Shown here piece by piece: positions 26,820-34,441 of a stretch of DNA of 64,000 bases. The notes beneath the pieces were generated by a model. The model made no database searches. It was not told the DNA's origin and saw only the letters and a list, made by a program, of their open reading frames with translations. Position numbers and translations under genes: made by a program. Origin of the DNA: CAZROT01 sp964601895 (lineage in GTDB: Bacteria; Pseudomonadota; Gammaproteobacteria; Enterobacterales; Enterobacteriaceae); contig CAZROT010000003.1 of NCBI GenBank assembly GCA_964601895.1, positions 248,001 through 312,000 on the forward strand, written 5' to 3'. Position 1 is the stretch's first letter. The number at the start of each line of letters is the position of its first letter.

Positions 26820-29603
26820 ATGACACCGATGACAAAAAACCCATTAATCCTGGTTGATGGTTCTTCATACCTCTACCGCGCATGGCATGCTTTTCCTCCA
26901 CTAACAAACACAGCAGGGGAGCCTACAGGGGCAATTTATGGCGTAGTAAACATGCTACGTGCCCTGTTATCACAATATCAGCCGCAGCGCGCTGCGGTGG
27001 TGTTTGATGCCCCCGGAAAAACCTTTCGTGATGCGCTTTTTACCCAGTATAAATCTCACCGCCCCCCCATGCCCGATGACCTGCAGGTACAAATTAAACC
27101 ACTGCTGCAGATAATCAGCGCCATGGGCTTACCTTTGCTGATTGTAGGTGGCGTTGAAGCAGATGATGTGATAGGCACACTGGCCGTACAAGCAGACAGG
27201 GCAGGTCATACCGTACTCATCAGTACCGGAGATAAAGACATGGCACAGCTTGTAACAGCGAATGTCACGCTCATCAATACCATGAATGATACTCTTCTTG
27301 GACCAGAGCAGGTACAGGAGAAATTCGGTGTGCCGCCTGAACTGATCGTTGACCTGCTGGCATTAATGGGGGATACCTCTGACAATATTCCCGGTGTTCC
27401 TGGCATTGGGGAAAAAACAGCGCAGGCTTTACTGCAGGGAATTGGCGGGCTGGATGCCTTATTCAGCCATTCTGATAAAATTGCATTACTGCCAGTACGC
27501 GGTGCCAGAACACTGGCCACGAAGCTTTTACAACATAAAGAAGTCGCCTGCCTTTCCCGGGCACTGGCGACCATAAAAACAGACGTAATACTCGATACCA
27601 GTTACGAAAAACTGAACGTCACTGCACCCGACAGTAACCAGCTGCATCACTTCTTCAGTCATTATGAATTTAAACGCTGGATTGCAGATCTGGCCAGCGG
27701 AAAATGGCCGACAGATAAGCTATATCCTGATAACAGCCAATCTATCGTACCCGCCGATACTGTCCCTGCGACACAGGCATCAGCATCAGCATTACAGCAA
27801 AACTATGACCTCATTCTTGATGAAGCTGCTTTCCTGAAATGGGTGGAACGTCTGCGCGCAGCAGAGATCTTTTCCTTTGATACTGAAACTGACAGCCTGG
27901 ATATACTCAGTGCCAGTCTGATTGGTCTTTCCTTCGCCACCACAGCAGGCCAGGCAGCTTACCTGCCTCTGGCACATGATTACCCGGATGCGCCACTTCA
28001 GCTTGACAGGCAAAAAGTATTATCTGTGCTTAAACCGCTGCTTGAAGATACGCATCTTATGAAAATTGGCCAGAATCTCAAATTTGATGCACACATACTC
28101 ATGCGTTATGGCATTCAGCTGAACGGCATTGCTTTTGATACTATGCTGGAATCCTATGTGTTAAACAGTGTATCCGGCAGGCATGATATGGACAGCCTGG
28201 CTCTGCGTTATCTGAATCATCAGACAATAACGTTTGAAGAAATAGCGGGTAAAGGTAAAAAGCAACTGACGTTTAATCAGATAACACTGAGCGATGCCGC
28301 ACCCTATGCGGCAGAAGATGCGGATATCACCTTACAACTGCACCAGACATTATGGCCTGAATTACAGAAAAACAGGGAACTGGCACGCGTGTTTCAGGAC
28401 ATTGAAATGCCGCTACTGCCTGTTCTGGTACGTATGGAACAAAGAGGCGTACTCATCGATCCTACGCTTCTGGCCACGCATGCGACAGAATTAACCCTGC
28501 GCCTTGCTGAGCTGGAAAAACAGGCATGGCAGCTGGCCGATGAATCTTTTAATCTGGCCTCTCCGCGGCAGCTGCAGGAAATTTTATACCAGAAACAAAA
28601 ATTGCCTGTGTTGAAAAAAACGCCCGGAGGAGCGCCTTCTACCGATGAAGCTGTCCTTGCCGAGCTTGCACTGGACTACCCATTACCACAGGTCATTCTT
28701 GAACATCGCAGCCTTGCCAAACTGAAAACAACCTATGCAGATAAACTTCCCCTGATGATAAGCCCGGTTACTGGCAGGATCCATACCTCTTACCATCAGG
28801 CCATTACCGTTACCGGGCGTTTATCATCGCGCGACCCTAATCTGCAGAATATTCCCATTCGTCATGAAGAAGGGCGCCGCATCCGCCAGGCGTTTATTGC
28901 CCCTGAAGGTTATCGCATTGTAGCCGCAGATTATTCACAGATTGAATTGCGTATCATGGCACACCTTTCGCAGGATAAGGGTCTGCTGAGTGCATTTGCC
29001 CAACAGCAGGATATTCACCGTATCACGGCTGCAGAAATTTTTGGCCTCGGCAGCGAAGAGGTCACCGGTGAACAACGCCGCAGCGCCAAAGCCATTAATT
29101 TTGGCTTAATTTATGGCATGAGTGCGTTTGGCCTGTCAAAACAGCTGGGTATTACTCGTGGCAAGGCTGAAGGATACATGGATCGTTATTTCGAACGCTA
29201 TCCCGGCGTCCTCGCTTACATGGAGCGTACGCGTCGGGAGGCCGCAGAGCAGGGTTTTGTCACAACTATCGCCGGACGGCGACTTTACCTGCCTGATATT
29301 CGTTCACCTAATGCCACACGCCGTAAAGCCGCGGAGCGTGAAGCCATTAATGCTCCCATGCAGGGAACGGCAGCAGATATCATTAAAAAAGCCATGATCG
29401 CTATTGATAGCTGGCTGCAGCAGGAATCGCTTCCCGTACAGCTTATCATGCAGGTCCATGATGAACTGGTCTTTGAAGTCCATGAATCGGTGTTAACGCA
29501 GGCCAGCCAGAAAATCAGCCAGCTGATGGAACAGAGTACGCAACTGTCAGTACCGTTAAACGTGGACATCGGTAGCGGAGAAAACTGGCAACAGGCACAT
29601 TAG
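26820..29603 (+). CDS. polA: DNA polymerase I
   Basis: Repair and Okazaki-maturation polymerase (927 aa; E. coli 928). It has an N-terminal 5'-3' exonuclease (NPLILVDGSSYLYRAWHAF, GGVEADDVIGTL, MGDTSDNIPGVPGIGEKTA), a 3'-5' exonuclease with the DxE pair in FSFDTETDSLD, and polymerase motifs DYSQIELRIMAHL, RRSAKAINFGLIYG and QVHDELVFEV. All key residues are kept, so all three activities are expected. An ATG three codons later is an alternative start; the given start matches the E. coli length. Confidence 0.97.
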   Translation: MTPMTKNPLILVDGSSYLYRAWHAFPPLTNTAGEPTGAIYGVVNMLRALLSQYQPQRAAVVFDAPGKTFRDALFTQYKSHRPPMPDDLQVQIKPLLQIISAMGLPLLIVGGVEADDVIGTLAVQADRAGHTVLISTGDKDMAQLVTANVTLINTMNDTLLGPEQVQEKFGVPPELIVDLLALMGDTSDNIPGVPGIGEKTAQALLQGIGGLDALFSHSDKIALLPVRGARTLATKLLQHKEVACLSRALATIKTDVILDTSYEKLNVTAPDSNQLHHFFSHYEFKRWIADLASGKWPTDKLYPDNSQSIVPADTVPATQASASALQQNYDLILDEAAFLKWVERLRAAEIFSFDTETDSLDILSASLIGLSFATTAGQAAYLPLAHDYPDAPLQLDRQKVLSVLKPLLEDTHLMKIGQNLKFDAHILMRYGIQLNGIAFDTMLESYVLNSVSGRHDMDSLALRYLNHQTITFEEIAGKGKKQLTFNQITLSDAAPYAAEDADITLQLHQTLWPELQKNRELARVFQDIEMPLLPVLVRMEQRGVLIDPTLLATHATELTLRLAELEKQAWQLADESFNLASPRQLQEILYQKQKLPVLKKTPGGAPSTDEAVLAELALDYPLPQVILEHRSLAKLKTTYADKLPLMISPVTGRIHTSYHQAITVTGRLSSRDPNLQNIPIRHEEGRRIRQAFIAPEGYRIVAADYSQIELRIMAHLSQDKGLLSAFAQQQDIHRITAAEIFGLGSEEVTGEQRRSAKAINFGLIYGMSAFGLSKQLGITRGKAEGYMDRYFERYPGVLAYMERTRREAAEQGFVTTIAGRRLYLPDIRSPNATRRKAAEREAINAPMQGTAADIIKKAMIAIDSWLQQESLPVQLIMQVHDELVFEVHESVLTQASQKISQLMEQSTQLSVPLNVDIGSGENWQQAH

Positions 29604-29712
29604 AGGGAGTCTGTACATAGAATTGCTGATTTTGCTATGTTCGAAGGTAACTTCAAAAGAACGGTAATTTGATGAATGGGACTAAAATGACCAGGCACTT
29701 CTGATACTCCCT
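29604..29712. repeat. 109-bp segment bounded by short inverted repeats
   Basis: The stretch between polA and vapC starts with AGGGAGT (29604-29610) and ends with its complement ACTCCCT (29706-29712). No coding frame lies between. This could be a remnant of a small mobile element or a chance pairing. Confidence 0.25.
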
Positions 29713-29714
29713 GC

Positions 29715-30116
29715 TCAGGCTGTCCAGTCTTCGGTAATCAGGCCATCAACGCGACAAAATTCACCTGTATTGTTAGTGACGACAATCAGTGCTTTGCTTC
29801 TCGCGTGACCTGCTATATGCAGGTCATTATCGCCCATGCGTTTCCCCTGCTTTTCGAGTGACGCGCAGATATTTCCGTAATGAAAAGCCGCCTGCTCATC
29901 GTAAAGCATGATGGTTAATCGGGACGCAAAAGCCGCCACTGTCGCCAGATTTTTCCCCGGGTTTGCGCTTTTTTCTGCTCCGAACAACAGCTGTGCCATA
30001 GTAATGGCGGAAATGGCCAGCAGGGGCGCATTCTGGTTGAATTTTGACAACAGTGATTCTGGTCGCCACTTAATAATAAAAATAACGATGCTGGTATCCA
30101 GCAGATACTTAATCAT
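29715..30116 (-). CDS. vapC: VapC-family PIN-domain toxin with altered active site
   Basis: Toxin of a type II VapBC system, close in sequence to the Shigella/Salmonella VapC (MvpT) that cleaves initiator tRNA. It is 133 aa. Asp7 in KYLLDTS and Asp98 in GDNDLHIAGHAR are present, and VVTNNTGEF matches the fourth motif. The conserved Glu42 (ELIYGAEKS in MvpT) is Gln here (QLLFGAEKS), which should weaken metal binding. The gene overlaps vapB by eight bases. Confidence 0.88.
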   Translation of the reverse strand: MIKYLLDTSIVIFIIKWRPESLLSKFNQNAPLLAISAITMAQLLFGAEKSANPGKNLATVAAFASRLTIMLYDEQAAFHYGNICASLEKQGKRMGDNDLHIAGHARSKALIVVTNNTGEFCRVDGLITEDWTA

Positions 30117-30351
30117 CCATGCTTTCTCTTTCAGTCGGCACCTGCTCCGGACGATTGTTTAAAAAATAATCAGTCACTTCGCTTCCACCCAGAAAAAAGC
30201 TATCCCACCAATTCTGTACAGGCGAAATTATCCGTTCTTTGCCCTTTATTCTCACCGTTACTTCTTTGATATCATCAGGAAAACGCAGATCTGCGGTTAG
30301 CCGGACGTTTTGTGTCCGATTTAGCATGAATACCTTGCTGGGATAAATCAT
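30109..30351 (-). CDS. vapB: VapB-family antitoxin
   Basis: Antitoxin partner of VapC (80 aa). The N-terminal VFMLNRTQNVRLTADLRFPDDI is a SpoVT/AbrB-type DNA-binding domain typical of VapB; the C-terminal part (WWDSFFLGG and following) would wrap the toxin. It should neutralise VapC and repress its own operon together with VapC. The first five residues (MIYPS) may be extra if translation starts elsewhere. Confidence 0.85.
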   Translation of the reverse strand: MIYPSKVFMLNRTQNVRLTADLRFPDDIKEVTVRIKGKERIISPVQNWWDSFFLGGSEVTDYFLNNRPEQVPTERESMDD

Positions 30352-30368
30352 TTTATGCCTCGGGATCA

Positions 30369-30391
30369 GCTATATACTTAAAGTATATAGC
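30369..30391 (-). promoter_or_regulatory. Palindromic operator of vapBC
   Basis: Perfect inverted repeat with 11-bp arms (GCTATATACTT and its complement) around a single central base, 17 bases upstream of the vapB ATG. It overlaps TATA-type -10 hexamers. Position and symmetry fit the operator bound by VapBC complexes. Confidence 0.65.
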
Positions 30392-30447
30392 ACGCTTTCT
30401 ATCTGCCTCAACTGACCAGAAAATCAGCTATCGTAAGCACTGGTCAT

Positions 30448-32043
30448 TTATCTGCTTTGCATCGAGGAATTCATTATAGCAGGGGCAACGAGCGCTTTTT
30501 TCAGCCGCGTTTCCAGCTCATTGCGGACAACATCCACCACCAGCTGTTTTTTCAGGTTCTTATTTTTTTCTTCTCTAACTGCATGCCCGTCAAGCACAGC
30601 CATGACATGCATTTTCCTTTGTTCCCCGCTGCCCGCGTTCACTGCATTTTGCAAATTGAACCATACCAGGGAACAGTCATCGCTCCAGGTGTTGGAGAGG
30701 ATTAATTCCTTTTCAGGCTTTGCACCCTGAAAAAGCACCGGCATAATAGTGTTAAAATAATTTGTTGTCTTTTTCTGCCTATCATAAAGTTCATGCTTTT
30801 GTGGGGGCACAAGCTTCCAGGCATCTTTTTTCCAGGGATTTTTCTGGAAAGTGGCGACGCCATCGTAGTGCAGCCCGCTCTCCTCGCTAATGCCATCACT
30901 AGCCGCCGCGATAACCACCCTTCCCGCTGCCATTAAGGTCCACAAATCAGGCTGTCCCCTTTTTTTCAGGTCATTATTTATCTGCTTCAGTAAAACTGTG
31001 CAGTTGATAATATCCGCAGTTTGTGCAACAGGGAAAGCATGATCACCCAGTGCAGAGCCCACGGCTACGCCACGACCTTCTACATCATAGACTCTTCTTC
31101 CGTCGATTTTTCCACCCTTTTGTTTTATCTGTTGTTTTACCTGCTCTTTTATACGTGGCAGATTGGCTGGGTGGAGTTCATTTAACCGATATACCAGTGG
31201 AGCAGCGTCTGGCCTATGTATTACCAGCGCCAGTTCACTGTCGCCCATACTGGCAATGGTCAGTTCAGGCCTGTTGGTCGCGGGATTACAGGTGGCCATG
31301 GCCATACAGAATGTCGCTCCACCAATAAAACCACCTTCTCTGGTTTTCTCCTGCATATCCGCTATAAACTGCGTCAGGAATTGCTCAGGCTCAAAGTGCA
31401 GATTGTTAATCTTCAGCGTGTCATAATAAACACGATCTTCCCCGCTTCTCTGTTGATAAACGATGCCAGTTGGTAGTGCCGGAATGATGGCTGTCGTGTT
31501 ATCTACTGTCACTGGCTCATTTCCAGCAATAACGGACGCCTGGTCCACTACCCCGGTAGTGGCTGACATAGTCGGGATGACTGCTGCCGTGCTATCCACT
31601 GTCATTGATTCATTTCCAGCAATAACCGACGCCTGGGATGCCGCAGCAGTGGCTGGCATTATCTGGTCTGTTACCTTCTGCCTTATTTCTGCGGCTCTGT
31701 CATCCGGTGAACTGTGACCCAGGCGGTGTCTCAGCAGCTTACTGTGTGTGAAATCAAACCAGAGATTTTTAATAACGCCACCATGGCGTGTCCTTACGTA
31801 GCTGACATCAACAACGGGCTCATTGTTTTCACCGTTACGCAGTGTGATGATAAATTTATAGTAATCCGTCTTTGCCTCTATTGACTTACCCCCGCGTAAC
31901 GTCTGAAAGCGCGGCTGTATCCCAGCATTACTCATGCCCGTGATTAAATCAGACCAGTTGTTACAACGCAGGGTGGTATGATGGTCATCCGTGCCTGGTG
32001 GGTTAATGCTGCCAGCACGGCCATTGTTTGTTGTTCCCAGCAT
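30448..32043 (-). CDS. PP2C-like phosphatase domain protein with permuted motif order
   Basis: Soluble 531-aa protein with no signal peptide. Residues about 240-465 carry a PP2C-like series: GGATFCMAMAT (241-251), IASMGDSELALV (263-274, GDSR motif), SALGDHAFP (330-338), VVIAAASDGISEE (376-388) and SDDCSLVWFNL (454-464, like the closing DN strand). The metal-binding DGH motif, first in normal PP2C proteins, is absent before residue 240 but appears at the end as MAVLDGHAVREE (481-492). This suggests a circularly permuted Ser/Thr phosphatase. The N-terminal 130 residues are unassigned, followed by two 31-aa repeats. The ATG has an AGGAG site 11 bases upstream. Confidence 0.6.
   Translation of the reverse strand: MLGTTNNGRAGSINPPGTDDHHTTLRCNNWSDLITGMSNAGIQPRFQTLRGGKSIEAKTDYYKFIITLRNGENNEPVVDVSYVRTRHGGVIKNLWFDFTHSKLLRHRLGHSSPDDRAAEIRQKVTDQIMPATAAASQASVIAGNESMTVDSTAAVIPTMSATTGVVDQASVIAGNEPVTVDNTTAIIPALPTGIVYQQRSGEDRVYYDTLKINNLHFEPEQFLTQFIADMQEKTREGGFIGGATFCMAMATCNPATNRPELTIASMGDSELALVIHRPDAAPLVYRLNELHPANLPRIKEQVKQQIKQKGGKIDGRRVYDVEGRGVAVGSALGDHAFPVAQTADIINCTVLLKQINNDLKKRGQPDLWTLMAAGRVVIAAASDGISEESGLHYDGVATFQKNPWKKDAWKLVPPQKHELYDRQKKTTNYFNTIMPVLFQGAKPEKELILSNTWSDDCSLVWFNLQNAVNAGSGEQRKMHVMAVLDGHAVREEKNKNLKKQLVVDVVRNELETRLKKALVAPAIMNSSMQSR
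31489..31636 (-). repeat. Two 93-bp in-frame repeats in the PP2C-like gene
   Basis: Units matching at 31489-31543 and 31582-31636 are offset by exactly 93 bases and encode QASVIAGNE(S/P)(M/V)TVD-type segments (residues about 137-188). They form a linker before the phosphatase-like domain and could expand or contract without a frameshift. Confidence 0.75.
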
Positions 32044-32050
32044 GTTTAGT

Positions 32051-32076
32051 GTCTCTCCTGTTTTCAGAAAAGAGAC
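32051..32076 (-). promoter_or_regulatory. Hairpin overlapping the ribosome site of the PP2C-like gene
   Basis: Six-base arms GTCTCT (32051-32056) and AGAGAC (32071-32076) could pair in the mRNA leader. The AGGAG ribosome site lies partly in the stem, so folding may limit translation. Short stem, pattern only. Confidence 0.3.
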
Positions 32077-32192
32077 AAGTCTATGTCAACAAGAAGGTGC
32101 GTGACTGTCAGCTAATGCCCATGATTTATTTTGCGCAGTTATATTGAGCGTTTATTGATAAAATAATGCCTTAATCTGAGCCAGCGCTCAGG

Positions 32193-32852
32193 TTAACGAT
32201 ACAGCTGATATTGCTCAATATACTGGCGTACCGCTTCGGGCACCAGGCCATGGCAGCCAAGCCCCTGACGGCAGCGCTTTCTTATCTCCGTTGCACAAAT
32301 ATCCACGAGCGGTGTCTGTGCAAACCAGATATATCCATGAGGCCGCGCACTGAGCTCTGCGACCTTGTCTGTACGATGGCTGTTTAACCAGTGCCGCAGT
32401 TCGGGTGTGTTGAGTGTTTCGCTATAACCGGGTCGGGTGCACACCAGTAAATGGCATAAGTTTAATAGCGATTCCCAGCGGTACCATGTATTAATGGCAT
32501 GGAGTACATCCTGACCGATAATAAACGCCATCGGGAGTGATGGGCCCTGCTCGCGGCGCATCATTTCAAGTGTGTTGACAGCATACGATGGTGCCGTTGA
32601 CTGTAGTTCACGGGAATCAACATGAAACAGTGGCTTTCCTGCAATCGCCAGGGTAATCATAGCCAGTCGCTGCTGTGGAGTGGCTTCTGGTTGAGGGCGA
32701 TGAGGAGGAATATGATTGGGTAACAAAATAACCTGCTGTAATCCCGCCTGTTTTGCCAGCGTTTCTGCTACCTGCAAATGACCATAATGAATGGGATCGA
32801 AGGTTCCGCCAAACAGTGCATGCAGTTTACCCGCTGGATTACTGTGCATCAA
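32193..32852 (-). CDS. nadD: Nicotinate-mononucleotide adenylyltransferase
   Basis: Adenylates nicotinate mononucleotide to deamido-NAD in NAD synthesis. The nucleotidyltransferase motif GGTFDPIHYGH is near the N-terminus, and the second motif appears as CATEIRKR (family SxTxxR). 219 aa, typical. It overlaps holA by 14 bases at the end of the leuS-lptE-holA-nadD operon, as in E. coli; cobC-type and rsfS genes do not follow here. Confidence 0.95.
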   Translation of the reverse strand: MMHSNPAGKLHALFGGTFDPIHYGHLQVAETLAKQAGLQQVILLPNHIPPHRPQPEATPQQRLAMITLAIAGKPLFHVDSRELQSTAPSYAVNTLEMMRREQGPSLPMAFIIGQDVLHAINTWYRWESLLNLCHLLVCTRPGYSETLNTPELRHWLNSHRTDKVAELSARPHGYIWFAQTPLVDICATEIRKRCRQGLGCHGLVPEAVRQYIEQYQLYR

Positions 32853-33882
32853 AAAAGCTCTCCGGTAATTGTTTACCGCACATCAGCATGGATAAGCTTT
32901 CCAGTTGTGGCCATATGGACTGGCTGTAATCCTGTTTTACTCCAATCTCCATGTGGGTTAATAAGCCAATCATCTGCTGCAATTGTTGTAGTGACAGACG
33001 TTGCAGTACCTGTGCCATAAGATTACGTCGCTTCTGCCAGACTTTATGTTGATTAAACAAAGTACGTAATGAAATACGCGTCATCTGTCGTTTCAATGTC
33101 AGCAATAATAACAGCTCAGACTGTGCAGCACGTAACAGTATGAGAGGATCATGGCCGGTGACATGCAGCTGTTGCAGAATATGCCACGCTCGCTGGCTCT
33201 TACCCATCAGCAGTGCATCCAGCCAGTGCCAGGGAGAAAAATGCGCTTCATCACTGACCACCTGCTCGACACGGATGAGTGATAACTCTGTCCCGGGCCA
33301 GAGTAATGCCAGACGTTCCAGCGCCTGGGCGAGGCCCAGCAAATTCCCTTCATAACAGTAGCAGAGTAGTTGATTAGCCTGTTCATCAAGAGAAATAGTA
33401 AGACCGCCCGCTCTCTGAGAAACCCAGCGTGTCAGATGCGCCTGTTCCAGAGACTGGCAGTTAACATAAATACCCTGCTCGCTGAGCGCAGTAAACCAGG
33501 GGCTATTTTCCTGCATTCTGGTTAAGCGGGCGCCACGCAGAATTAACAGCATATCGTCGTGCAGCAGGCTGGCAAGCTTCACCAGCTGTTCACTCATTAA
33601 CGCCCCCGGGCCAGCCTCGGGTAAAATCAGTAATAAAGACTGGCGCCCTGAGAAAAGACTACCTGACTGGCAGAGGCAGAAAACGTCATCCCAGTTGGTA
33701 TGAGTATCCAGCGTAACACTGAAATGCTCGGTAAAACCATGATGTTGTGCAACATGACGCAGCGCATCCTGGCTTTCCTGCAGGAATAAAGGCTCATTAC
33801 CAAACAGCAGATAGCGGCGACACAATTGTTCGCGCAGCTGAATCGGCAGTTGTTCAGGATAAAGGCGCATCATAGCGGGCAA
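32839..33882 (-). CDS. holA: DNA polymerase III delta subunit
   Basis: Clamp-loader delta subunit (347 aa; E. coli 343) that opens the beta sliding clamp. The N-terminal YLLFGNEPLFLQES segment and the AAA+-like domain without a working P-loop match HolA. It overlaps nadD and lies five bases after lptE, so the genes are translated from one transcript. Confidence 0.94.
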   Translation of the reverse strand: MPAMMRLYPEQLPIQLREQLCRRYLLFGNEPLFLQESQDALRHVAQHHGFTEHFSVTLDTHTNWDDVFCLCQSGSLFSGRQSLLLILPEAGPGALMSEQLVKLASLLHDDMLLILRGARLTRMQENSPWFTALSEQGIYVNCQSLEQAHLTRWVSQRAGGLTISLDEQANQLLCYCYEGNLLGLAQALERLALLWPGTELSLIRVEQVVSDEAHFSPWHWLDALLMGKSQRAWHILQQLHVTGHDPLILLRAAQSELLLLLTLKRQMTRISLRTLFNQHKVWQKRRNLMAQVLQRLSLQQLQQMIGLLTHMEIGVKQDYSQSIWPQLESLSMLMCGKQLPESFFDAQ

Positions 33883-33887
33883 CAGCG

Positions 33888-34433
33888 TTATTTTTCTGTC
33901 GCTGCAGGACTGGCAGCATGATGATTTTTCCCATTAGTCTGCACGCGTATCTTCAATAACTTGCGCACAAGCTGCGCGGCGGCCTGTTCTCGCATCTCCT
34001 GGCTTATTACTTCACTTTCCACGCTTTTAGCTAATACATTTAACGGATTTTCAAAAAACGAGCGAAATACATTCACATTTAACGACTGAATATCCTCTCC
34101 AGGAATCAGTACCTGCGCTTCTACGCTTAATTTTAACTGATTTTCCGCGGTCTTGCCGTCGCGAAATACCGATACCGTATTGCGAGTTTCTGTTGAATAG
34201 GTAATGCGCAGGGCAGGTATGTCCTGGCGCAGGGCATTATCAACAAGGGTGACTTTACTAAGGCGCAATTCGTGACGAATGGCGCGCATCAATGGACTGT
34301 AAGGATCGTCGCTGTCCAGCATCAGCACCGGGAAATCATGAGAAACATCATTAACGCCACGGAGATGAAAGCCACATCCCGCGATGACAGCGATGATTAA
34401 TATCAGTAATACTCTTGCTATTACCCGTTGCAC
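33888..34433 (-). CDS. lptE: LPS-assembly lipoprotein LptE
   Basis: Outer-membrane lipoprotein that plugs the LptD barrel and helps insert lipopolysaccharide. Signal peptide with lipobox IAGC (Cys at about 20), followed by GFHLRG, the conserved start of mature LptE. 181 aa. Eight bases downstream of leuS and five upstream of holA. Confidence 0.94.
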   Translation of the reverse strand: MQRVIARVLLILIIAVIAGCGFHLRGVNDVSHDFPVLMLDSDDPYSPLMRAIRHELRLSKVTLVDNALRQDIPALRITYSTETRNTVSVFRDGKTAENQLKLSVEAQVLIPGEDIQSLNVNVFRSFFENPLNVLAKSVESEVISQEMREQAAAQLVRKLLKIRVQTNGKNHHAASPAATEK

Positions 34434-34441
34434 AGCGTTAT

